This document shows, piece after piece, positions 1-5,280 of a stretch of 9,474 bases of DNA. Below the pieces are notes generated by a model. It saw only the letters and a list, made by a program, of their open reading frames with translations, searched no databases and had not been told where the DNA came from. The number at the start of each line of letters is the position of its first letter. Position 1 is the first letter of the stretch. The stretch spans positions 1 through 9,474 of the forward strand of contig JBBRPS010000387.1 in the NCBI GenBank assembly GCA_038227745.1, given 5' to 3'. Position numbers and translations under genes: made by a program. The DNA comes from DASPXY01 sp038227745. GTDB lineage: Bacteria > Planctomycetota > Planctomycetia > Gemmatales > Gemmataceae.

Positions 1-140
1 ACTTCGGGGAACGGGCTTTTTCGCGCGGTCAAATCGCGCTTCTTAAGGCGATAGCGTGAGAAACCAGGCACGTTTTTCCGAACTACTGACGGGCTCAGGC
101 GATCAATTCGGCACACTTTCGGAATGCGGTGAACGGTTAC
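1..140 (-). mobile_element. Possible end of an IS66-like insertion sequence (partial)
   Basis: No gene is supported here. The VapC reading frame that enters from the right loses PIN similarity at about 141. The minus strand from 140 begins GTAACCGTTCACCGC. IS66-family elements are known to end in 5'-GTAA, so the junction fits the end of such an element whose body lies outside the window to the left. The TAA inside GTAA gives the toxin stub its stop codon. Neither the transposase genes nor the second end with its 8-bp target duplication can be seen, so the family is an inference; a different mobile element or a plain deletion junction would look the same. Confidence 0.35.
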
Positions 141-235
141 ACCGGTTCTTCAATGGCCGCACGCGCGGTCGCGCTCAACGCCGGATCGTTCTCCAGGAAC
201 CAGAGCAGGGTGTGGGTGTCGAGCAGAAGCCTCAC
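137..235 (-). pseudogene. Truncated VapC-type PIN-domain toxin (N-terminal stub, 32 aa)
   Basis: The frame begins with GTG inside a GTGA overlap with the stop of the antitoxin upstream, the usual antitoxin-toxin arrangement. It reads VRLLLDTHTLLWFLENDP and then ALSATARAAIEEPV before a TAA. LLLDTHTLLW is the first strand of the PIN fold with the first catalytic Asp (D6). PIN toxins of this group are normally about 125-135 residues, so roughly the last three quarters, with the other acidic residues, are missing. VapC toxins are ribonucleases; this stub cannot form an active site. The break at 140/141 coincides with a possible IS end. Confidence 0.8.
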
Positions 236-468
236 GGCAAATACTCCTCGAACCCCTCGGGAATCTCGTCGAAGTCTGGGGCGATATACAGGATAGTTCC
301 CTTCAGCGTCCCGAGTTGCCGGGGTGTGGCTGCTGGCGGCGGGACAGTCGCGCGGATTGTGGCCACCGGCTTGTCATCGCGGGTCAGCACGATCTCCTCA
401 CCCGGCGGCAACTTCTCGATGATCTCGGCCAGATGGCCCTCGGCATGTTCGATTGGCATCGTTTGCAT
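232..468 (-). CDS. Phd/YefM-type antitoxin, copy 3 of a tandem triplet
   Basis: A 78-residue protein. The N-terminal part (MQTMPIEHAEGHLAEIIEKL, then PPGEEIVLTRDDKPVATI) is the Phd/YefM DNA-binding fold; the C-terminal tail GTLKGTILYIAPDFDEIP plus EGFEEYLP is the typical VapC-binding tail of this antitoxin group. The ATG at 468 is chosen because AAGGAG lies 8 bases upstream and because copy 1 starts with the same MQT; the longer open frame up to 561 adds unrelated residues. Its ATG shares one base with the stop of copy 2, and its TGA overlaps the GTG of the VapC stub. Such antitoxins normally neutralise the toxin and repress their own operon. Here the partner toxin is truncated. Confidence 0.85.
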   Translation of the reverse strand: MQTMPIEHAEGHLAEIIEKLPPGEEIVLTRDDKPVATIRATVPPPAATPRQLGTLKGTILYIAPDFDEIPEGFEEYLP

Positions 469-695
469 CACATATACTCCTTGAACTCCTCCAGCGGGGC
501 ATCGAAGTCCGGGGCAATGTAGAGGATCTTGCCCTTCGCCGAACCGGCCTTGCACGGCCAACTGGTCCGCACGGTCTTCACCAGTTTGGCCAGCGGTTGG
601 CCGTTGTCGGTCAGCACGATCTCTTCGCCGGGTTGCAACCCGGCCACGATCTCGCGCAGATGAGCCTGGGCGTCGTCAAGATTCAGGGTGGACAT
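468..695 (-). CDS. Phd/YefM-type antitoxin, copy 2 of a tandem triplet (divergent)
   Basis: A 75-residue protein with the same layout as its neighbours: an N-terminal Phd fold (MSTLNLDDAQAHLREIVAGL, then QPGEEIVLTDNGQPLAKL) and a C-terminal toxin-binding tail (KGKILYIAPDFDAPLEEFKE, ending YM). It differs from copies 1 and 3 in the middle (VKTVRTSWPCKAGSA), so it is an older or separately acquired copy. GGAAAG lies just upstream of ATG 695, three bases after the stop of copy 1; its TGA shares one base with the ATG of copy 3. No toxin gene follows it. Confidence 0.85.
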   Translation of the reverse strand: MSTLNLDDAQAHLREIVAGLQPGEEIVLTDNGQPLAKLVKTVRTSWPCKAGSAKGKILYIAPDFDAPLEEFKEYM

Positions 696-698
696 GGG

Positions 699-944
699 TC
701 ACTTTCCTTTCTCGGTGAGGTACTCCTCGAACCCCTCGGGGATCGCGTCGAAGTCCGGGGCGATGTACAGGATGGTTCCCTTCAGCGTCCCGAAACGGGG
801 CGCTTCGCGGGCCATCGGCGGGGTCGCCCGGATCGTCGCCACCGGCTTGTCATCGCGGGTCAACACGACCTCTTCGCCCGGCGGGAGCTTGTCGATGATC
901 TCGGCCAGATGGTTCTGGGCCTCTTCCACGGTGATCGTCTGCAT
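699..944 (-). CDS. Phd/YefM-type antitoxin, copy 1 of a tandem triplet
   Basis: An 81-residue protein, MQTITVEEAQNHLAEIIDKL followed by PPGEEVVLTRDDKPVATIRA, with tail GTLKGTILYIAPDFDAIPEG and FEEYLTEKGK. It is close to copy 3 in protein and DNA; the two share long near-identical stretches in the GEEIVLTRDDKPVATIRAT and GTLKGTILYIAPDFD parts. ATG 944 is preferred over ATG 950 because AGGAGG sits 7 bases before 944 but directly against 950, and because copy 3 also begins MQT. It starts two bases after the stop of the DUF1156-like ORF. No toxin gene follows directly. The role expected from the family is neutralising a PIN toxin and autoregulation. Confidence 0.85.
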   Translation of the reverse strand: MQTITVEEAQNHLAEIIDKLPPGEEVVLTRDDKPVATIRATPPMAREAPRFGTLKGTILYIAPDFDAIPEGFEEYLTEKGK

Positions 945-946
945 GG

Positions 947-1282
947 TCATTCCTCCTGTGCGTCGAAGAGGCTTGGGTCGTGGGTGTCGGCGAGAGCGGC
1001 TTCACGCCGCTTGATCTCCGTCCGCAGGGTATTCCGCTCGCCGAGCAAGGCACTGACCAGCTTCCAGTCCTCGGCATCGCGCGGCATCACCTCGAACAAC
1101 GCCTGGGCCAGCCGCCAGAAGCCGACGTGGTCGCCCAGGTCGTGGTTGTGGAGGTATTGTACCAGCCCGGCCCGGTCCTCGGCTTTCCAGAAGAGCATGG
1201 CCCGGTGAAGCTGGTCGATCAGCGGGTCGTCCAACCGCCAGTCGTCTGCCCAGTAGAGGTCGGGCACCTCTCGACCGACCAC
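947..1282 (-). CDS. C-terminal fragment of a DUF1156-type adenine-specific DNA methyltransferase (putative)
   Basis: A 111-residue frame. Residues about 12-65 (DDWRLDDPLIDQLHRAML ... HVGFWRLAQALFEVMP) resemble, from memory, the extreme C-terminus of large DUF1156 anti-phage methyltransferases, which are about 900-1000 residues. The catalytic parts (NPPY-type motif, SAM-binding region) are absent, so no methylation activity is expected. The rest is charged and helical (LRTEIKRREAALADTHDP). The GTG start has GGAGGGG about 6 bases upstream and follows the GmrSD stop by 39 bases, in the same frame, so the piece may still be translated. Its stop lies two bases before the first Phd antitoxin. It is best read as a relic kept in the operon; a free-standing small protein is the alternative. 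Confidence 0.55.
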   Translation of the reverse strand: MVGREVPDLYWADDWRLDDPLIDQLHRAMLFWKAEDRAGLVQYLHNHDLGDHVGFWRLAQALFEVMPRDAEDWKLVSALLGERNTLRTEIKRREAALADTHDPSLFDAQEE

Positions 1283-1321
1283 CTCTGACCCCTCCGCAGT
1301 CCTCCCAACCTGGCTTCCAGG

Positions 1322-3418
1322 TTACCCTTCAAACTTGGTGTAGCACGGCCGGAGCGGGATGCGGCCCGGTTTGCCGTGGTGGAACAACTCCGGCTTCGCG
1401 TCGGCCGTAATCAGCACGTGATAGTGCCGCACCGTGCCGTCGCTCTTTGGGGAAATCCCCGCCTCGGCGATGTACTCCCTCATGACGGCGACCGGCACGG
1501 TGACGAACCCGTCTGGCAACAGGATAAACACAACGTGCGTCACGCCCGCCTTGCCGATGTCCTCCCACAGCGAGGCGTGGAACCCGAACCAGTAGTACTC
1601 GCTGTGCCGCTTGGAGTACTTGACGTTCAGCATCTTGCCGTCGCCGGCCTGGTAGAAAATTCGGCTCCCCTTGCCCAACCGGCCCTGTTCCCCACCGAAG
1701 TGGTCGATCACCTTGGCAATCAGTAACTTCACATCGTCCTGAACCTCCTCCTCGACGGCGACTTCTCCGTTGCCCGCGCCTTCACGCCGGGCGAAGTCCA
1801 GCCAAACCGTGAGCGCCCGCTCGGCGAGTGACTCTCCGCGCTGGGCGATGGCCTGGTCGTCCCACACGTCCACGGCGGCGAAGTACTTGTTCATCTCGAC
1901 ATGACTGGCCTGGAGATGCTCCTTCTTGGCCAGGAAGTCGGTGTTGGACATCTCGGAGTTGTACCCGGTCAGCGTCAAGTTGCCGACCGTGTCGAGCCAC
2001 TCGTCGTGGACCGCCTCCCAGTCGTCGCCGAGGTGCTGCCGCCACCAGACGGTCGGCGTCCGTGGCATGACGTGCTCGATGGTCAGCGCCTCGGGATCAA
2101 CCGGCTCCTTGTGCTCGAACGACAGCTCAAGGCGTTCGAGGATCAGTTTCGCCTTGGCCGAGCGGTCGCCGCCGTAGATCTTCGCGGCGACGAAATGCTC
2201 CTTGAACTGCTGGTCGCGCGGGAAGTTCTTGTCGCGGAGCGTTTGCCGGACGCCCTCGACCAGGGAGGGGCACCGCCCAGCCTGGGAGTACAGGGCCGGG
2301 AAGATTTTCGTTAGCCCGCTGGTGGCCACCCCGCAGATGAATCGCCGGATTAGAAAGCTCTCCAGCATGTCGAGGATAACCGCGAAGTCGGCCTCCGACA
2401 GCTTCTTACAATTGTAGTCGTGGTAGACGTTGAGCAGGAACGGGTAGACCGTTGTCGCCTCGTAGCGGTTGAGTCGGTCCATCCGCTCCCGGAGCTTGGC
2501 GCTTTTCTCGTCCTGTGGCTGAAGCAGGTTCGCATAGTAACGGGAGAACATCGCCACCTCTTGCAGCTGGGCGACGATCTCGTCGTGGCTGCGGTCTTCG
2601 ACACTCTCTTTGAGGGTGAAGTAGACGTCACTCTGGCGGACGATCTTGCCATCCCGCATCAGGAAATGACGGATATATTCGGTCAGGTTATCGCCGAGCC
2701 GGTCCTGCATCGGCTCCCAGTACTCCGCGTGTACCTTCTCCTGTACCTTGACATCGATCCGCATGAAGAAGAAGTTGCGGATCAGGTCGGCCTGGGTGAG
2801 CGGGCACCCTTTCGCGTTCAGGCTCTCGAAGATGAGGTACGGGTTGTCGTCCTTATCCAGGACGATGCTGACCAGCACCAGATGGTTGCGGATGATGTTG
2901 TACAGCTTCTCCAGGGCGATGTCGGGGCTCAACCGCAGCCGGCGCTCGAAGAACTCGTAAGCTCTGGTGAGGCTGGCTCCCTTGGGTGCTGGGGTCACGT
3001 CCATGATGGCGCAGAAGGCTGGGCGGTCTCCCCGGGTCGGCAGCAACTTATAGACGTCGGTGCCCTCCTGGTAGCGGTTCTTGAGCAGCAGGTCGTCGAT
3101 CTTGTCGGCGAGGTTGCCGGGCAGTTTTCGGCATTTGTCGCGGATCACCGCCAGGAGCAGCAGCAGGGTGGTCAGGCGCTGCTGACCGTCGATCAGAATG
3201 TACTTGGTGACGCCTTCAGGCACCGACTTCGACGGCATGGTCACGATGGAGCCGATGAAGTGGTTGCGCGGATGCTCCTCCTGGCAGAGTTCCGCGAGGT
3301 CTTGCCAGAGCGCTGCCCACTGCGGCGACTCCCAGCTGTAGGGCCGTTGGAAGAGCGGGATGACGTACTGGCGCTGGTTGTCGATGATCGTTTGGATCTT
3401 GGTCTCGCCTGCGTGCAT
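1322..3418 (-). CDS. GmrSD-type DUF262/DUF1524 (HNH) restriction protein, single chain
   Basis: A 698-residue protein. The N-terminal DUF262 domain (about 1-230) shows IPLFQRPYSW (20-29), HFIGSIV (53-59) and ILIDGQQRLTTL (74-85); the DGQQR motif is the ParB/sulfiredoxin-like nucleotide-binding site of this family. A helical middle (about 230-440) leads to DUF1524 (about 440-505) with an HNH-type nuclease site: IEHVMP (H449), VGNLTLTGYN (N480, N487) and FLAKKEHL (K498/K499). Residues about 560-698 form an extra domain, YWFGFHASLWEDIGKAG ... VVFILLPDGFVTVPVA, not part of basic GmrSD. Known relatives (GmrSD, BrxU, SspE) attack invading DNA, often modified DNA, using nucleotide hydrolysis to drive the HNH nuclease. 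All key motifs appear intact. GAAGG lies about 11 bases before ATG. The gene begins 24 bases after a VapC stub stop and is probably transcribed with the genes at 1282-137. Which modification it reads cannot be told. Confidence 0.9.
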   Translation of the reverse strand: MHAGETKIQTIIDNQRQYVIPLFQRPYSWESPQWAALWQDLAELCQEEHPRNHFIGSIVTMPSKSVPEGVTKYILIDGQQRLTTLLLLLAVIRDKCRKLPGNLADKIDDLLLKNRYQEGTDVYKLLPTRGDRPAFCAIMDVTPAPKGASLTRAYEFFERRLRLSPDIALEKLYNIIRNHLVLVSIVLDKDDNPYLIFESLNAKGCPLTQADLIRNFFFMRIDVKVQEKVHAEYWEPMQDRLGDNLTEYIRHFLMRDGKIVRQSDVYFTLKESVEDRSHDEIVAQLQEVAMFSRYYANLLQPQDEKSAKLRERMDRLNRYEATTVYPFLLNVYHDYNCKKLSEADFAVILDMLESFLIRRFICGVATSGLTKIFPALYSQAGRCPSLVEGVRQTLRDKNFPRDQQFKEHFVAAKIYGGDRSAKAKLILERLELSFEHKEPVDPEALTIEHVMPRTPTVWWRQHLGDDWEAVHDEWLDTVGNLTLTGYNSEMSNTDFLAKKEHLQASHVEMNKYFAAVDVWDDQAIAQRGESLAERALTVWLDFARREGAGNGEVAVEEEVQDDVKLLIAKVIDHFGGEQGRLGKGSRIFYQAGDGKMLNVKYSKRHSEYYWFGFHASLWEDIGKAGVTHVVFILLPDGFVTVPVAVMREYIAEAGISPKSDGTVRHYHVLITADAKPELFHHGKPGRIPLRPCYTKFEG

Positions 3419-3442
3419 TGGCCAGAACCCTTCGTAGGTGGT

Positions 3443-3586
3443 CTATAGGTTGATGGTCTCCCGCCTTCCGCACTGCCCGCTGCCGGCGGCCCGAAGCGCC
3501 GCCACGTGGGCGTCGGCCTTGGGCGTCCAGACAGGCTTCTTCTCGACCATGTAGATCACGATGTTGGTGTCCAGGCAGACGATCAT
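3443..3586 (-). pseudogene. Truncated VapC-type PIN-domain toxin (N-terminal stub, 47 aa)
   Basis: The ATG lies in an ATGA overlap with the stop of the antitoxin before it. The frame reads MIVCLDTNIVIYMVEKKPVW, TPKADAHVAALRAAG and then GSGQCGRRETINL before TAG. CLDTNIVIY is the first strand of the PIN fold with the first catalytic Asp (D6). Full members have about 130 residues; PIN-like sequence fades near residue 36, after which the tail looks random. The remaining catalytic acidic residues are missing, so ribonuclease activity is not expected. GmrSD starts 24 bases downstream, so the junction could mark where the GmrSD block joined or where the toxin was deleted. Confidence 0.8.
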
Positions 3587-3924
3587 CCGGCCCCCTTCTC
3601 CGCTGCCTCGGCCTCCAGCCGCTGACGCCGACAGTCGTCCTGGAGCTGGCCCAACTCCTCGACCTGCTCGTCGAACTCGTCCCGGACCTTCTGCGCGGCG
3701 GCCAGCGCCGCGTCGGCATCCGGCTTCACCCCGTCCCGCTCCCGCAGCGCCCGAATGCTCCGCAGCATCTCGAAGAAGGGGTCGGTCTCCTGCGAGTACG
3801 GCACTTCCGGCATCGGCTGGAGCGTGACGCTCACCTTGCCCGGCGGTAGCGGCACCTTGCCTTCCAGTTCCAGCGTGCCATCTGGCTTGACCAGCCCCTG
3901 AATCACGACGGTGTTCGCAGGCAT
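3583..3924 (-). CDS. VapB-like antitoxin, second tandem copy
   Basis: A 113-residue protein. The N-terminus (MPANTVVIQGLVKPDGTLEL, then EGKVPLPPGKVSVTLQP) is a small beta domain of the kind found upstream of VapC genes in planctomycetes and cyanobacteria; the C-terminal half (about 45-113) is charged and helical (RDEFDEQVEELGQLQDDCRR) and is the likely toxin-binding part. It is not related to the Phd group nearer the left edge. GGAGGAA lies about 6 bases before ATG 3924. The frame is open upstream to 4404, so the PIN stub at 4017-3925 could also be translated in fusion with it; the ribosome binding site and the match to the sister copy favour 3924. The stop overlaps the start of the next PIN stub. 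Confidence 0.8.
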   Translation of the reverse strand: MPANTVVIQGLVKPDGTLELEGKVPLPPGKVSVTLQPMPEVPYSQETDPFFEMLRSIRALRERDGVKPDADAALAAAQKVRDEFDEQVEELGQLQDDCRRQRLEAEAAEKGAG

Positions 3925-4017
3925 ATGGCGTTCCTCCTTCGAGGGTATTCTAGCGATCCACGACGGATCGGCTTCGATCAGGTAGATCACGATGTTCGTG
4001 TCGCGGCAGACGATCAC
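3925..4017 (-). pseudogene. Truncated PIN-domain toxin stub read in frame into the next antitoxin
   Basis: The GTG at 4017 forms a GTGA overlap with the stop of the first antitoxin copy. The frame reads VIVCRDTNIVIYLIEADPSW, then IARIPSKEERH, and runs without a stop into the ATG of the second antitoxin copy. Only the first PIN strand with its Asp (D6) remains; the other acidic residues and the rest of about 130 residues are gone. If the GTG is used, the product is a 144-residue fusion of PIN stub and antitoxin. The deletion appears to have joined the toxin at about codon 20 directly to the leader of the following antitoxin copy. Confidence 0.75.
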
Positions 4018-4349
4018 GGCGACTCCTGTTGCAGGCGGGCGGCTACTTCCCGCTGACGCCGGCACTCCTCCTGGAGCCGCCCCGCCTCTTCGACCCCCTC
4101 GTCGAACTCGTCCCGGATCTCCCGGATCTGGGCGTCGATCTCCTCGCGGGTGCGCGGACGGAGGCCCGCCCGCTCTCGCGCGGCCCTGATGCCGCGCAGC
4201 ATCACGAAGAACGGGTCGGTCTCTTGTGAGTACGGCACCGGCTGAAGCGTCACGCTCACCCTGCCGGCCGGCAGGGGTACTTTGCCTTCCAACTCCAGCG
4301 TGCCATCCGGCTTGACAAGCCCCTGAAGCACGACGGTGTTCGCACGCAT
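4014..4349 (-). CDS. VapB-like antitoxin, first tandem copy
   Basis: A 111-residue protein, MRANTVVLQGLVKPDGTLEL followed by EGKVPLPAGRVSVTLQPVPY, then SQETDPFFVMLRGIRAARER and a charged helical tail (IREIRDEFDEGVEEAGRLQE). It is a clear paralogue of the copy starting at 3924: the first 55 or so residues are nearly the same and the C-terminal halves have drifted. GGAGGAAGAG lies a few bases before ATG 4349, so this start is preferred over the longer frame from 4388, which would translate flanking repeat DNA. Its stop overlaps the GTG of a PIN stub. Expected role: antitoxin and autorepressor of a VapC pair whose toxin has been lost. Confidence 0.8.
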   Translation of the reverse strand: MRANTVVLQGLVKPDGTLELEGKVPLPAGRVSVTLQPVPYSQETDPFFVMLRGIRAARERAGLRPRTREEIDAQIREIRDEFDEGVEEAGRLQEECRRQREVAARLQQESP

Positions 4350-4380
4350 GTTCTCTTCCTCCCCGGACCAAAAGAGTTTG

Positions 4381-4410
4381 AACCACAAAGATCACAAAGA
4401 TCACGAAGAA
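4381..4410 (+). repeat. Left inverted repeat of the GxxExxY cassette
   Basis: The sequence is AACCACAAAGATCACAAAGA plus TCACGAAGAA. It is built of 9-base units (CACAAAGAT twice, then CACGAAGAA). It matches the reverse complement of 4814-4843 at 27 of 30 positions, and the match continues outward as GTTTG versus GTTT with one extra base. The GxxExxY stop codon lies 6 bases inside it. Confidence 0.85.
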
Positions 4411-4416
4411 AGACCA

Positions 4417-4806
4417 TCAGCGAACCAGGCGTTTGATGCCGTCCTTCATCATTTTGACGTTGAAGTTCATGAGCAGGCCGAGCCGCAGCCCAGTCGCTTT
4501 CAGGTAGGACAGCAGTTGGGCATCGTGGATCGGGTGCAGTTGATCGACGGCCTTCAACTCGACGATGACCCGCTCGCCAACCAACAAGTTCAGTTGCTGG
4601 CCCGGAATCTGAATGCCCTTGTACGGAACGAGTATTTCCCGTTGCGGCTGCACCAGGAGCCCGCGCAACCCGATTTCGTGAACCATCGCCCGTTCGTAAA
4701 TCTTCTCCAGGAAGCCCGGCCCGAGTAACCGATGCACCTCAATGCCCGCCCCGATGATTTCGTGTGCGATCCGTTCATCCTCTTCCGGGATCGGTGCATG
4801 ACTCAT
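4417..4806 (-). CDS. GxxExxY protein (PD-(D/E)XK nuclease-like superfamily)
   Basis: A 129-residue protein, the usual size for this family. The name-giving motif is GFLEKIYERAM (residues about 31-41, G..E..Y). The later part carries the nuclease-like pattern VIVELKAVDQLHPIHDAQLL (the E-x-K of a PD-(D/E)XK fold, then the conserved Q), followed by SYLKATGLRLGLLMNFNV. Family members occur in many copies in planctomycetes and some other bacteria; their function is not established. ATG 4806 is chosen because AAGGAG lies 6 bases upstream and MSHAPIPEEDERIAHEIIGA is a typical N-terminus; the longer frame from 4932 runs through the repeat and helicase fragment. The gene alone fills the space between the two inverted repeats. 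Confidence 0.9.
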   Translation of the reverse strand: MSHAPIPEEDERIAHEIIGAGIEVHRLLGPGFLEKIYERAMVHEIGLRGLLVQPQREILVPYKGIQIPGQQLNLLVGERVIVELKAVDQLHPIHDAQLLSYLKATGLRLGLLMNFNVKMMKDGIKRLVR

Positions 4807-4813
4807 CTTATTC

Positions 4814-4843
4814 TCCTTCGTGTTCTTTGTGTTCTTTGTGGTT
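4814..4843 (-). repeat. Right inverted repeat of the GxxExxY cassette, also carrying its ribosome binding site
   Basis: Read on the minus strand it is AACCACAAAGAACACAAAGA plus ACACGAAGGA, again 9-base units. It pairs with 4381-4410 at 27 of 30 positions. The last unit contains AAGGAG, the likely ribosome binding site of the GxxExxY gene. Read in the helicase frame it encodes the familiar NHKEHKEHEG tail. Confidence 0.85.
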
Positions 4844-4870
4844 AAACCTCCTGGTCTTCTCCCTGCTGTT

Positions 4871-5280
4871 TCCATTCCGCCGCTCGTACCGTAGAACGAC
4901 TTCCATCGCGATCCGTTCGACTTCTTCGTCACGCCGCATGGGGAAGCCGCCGCCGGCCTTCAGTGGCTCAACGGGGTCGAGAGCAGCGACGGCGGCCGGC
5001 ACGACCAGGGCTGAAGTGACCACGTCCGGCAAGTTGGCCGTCAGCCGCAGCATCAGTTCGAGGTCGTCCAGGCGGCGTTGCTTACGGGCCTTCAGTTCAC
5101 GTAACCGCTTTTCGAGCTTCTCCCGCTCGTCAAGGTCGTCGTTGCCGAACAGGGACGCCCGTTGCAGCCCTTCCACTTTCAGGGATAACTCGGTGATCAG
5201 TTCCGTGAACGTCGTGTCCAGATAGAGTCGCCGCAAGTCGCACTCGGCCTTGCGGTGGTCGTACACCTGACGCTTCTGGT
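4871..5280 (-). pseudogene. Internal fragment of an SNF2-type, DUF3883-associated defence helicase
   Basis: About 135 codons without a start. The frame reads RKAECDLRRLYLDTTFTELI, TELSLKVEGLQRASLFGNDD, a coiled-coil stretch (REKLEKRLRELKARKQRRLD), LPDVVTSALVVPAAVAALDP and MRRDEEVERIAMEVVLRYER. From memory this is the segment that joins the helicase C-terminal lobe to a DUF3883 domain in large anti-phage helicases of roughly 1000 residues or more. The ATPase motifs, which would lie upstream, are absent, and the DUF3883 part that should follow RYER is missing. Upstream the similarity stops at the edge of the 5281-5531 element; downstream it stops just before the GxxExxY cassette. The fragment cannot be functional. 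The family call rests on recall of conserved strings and needs a profile search. Confidence 0.6.

Larger units (their letters stand above)
3540..4349 (-). repeat. Tandem duplication: antitoxin gene plus start of PIN toxin (about 425-bp unit)
   Basis: The two antitoxin copies (starts at 4349 and 3924) and the beginnings of the PIN frames after them (4017 and 3586) are direct repeats with a period of about 425-431 bp. The DNA stays similar from the ribosome binding site through the first about 15 PIN codons; the plus-strand string gtagatcacgatgtt occurs in both at 3551 and 3982. Similarity ends soon after codon 20 of the toxins. Confidence 0.75.

Noticed and set aside
453..1208. A 251-codon plus-strand open frame
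   Set aside because: It runs antisense through the antitoxins and DUF1156-like ORF; its internal repeats merely mirror the duplicated antitoxin genes.
2420..3448. A 342-codon plus-strand open frame
   Set aside because: It is antisense to GmrSD, whose DUF262 motifs fix the coding strand.
4381..4410. Short regular units suggestive of a CRISPR or tandem-repeat array
   Set aside because: Only three 9-base units without spacers; they are one arm of the inverted repeat around the GxxExxY gene.
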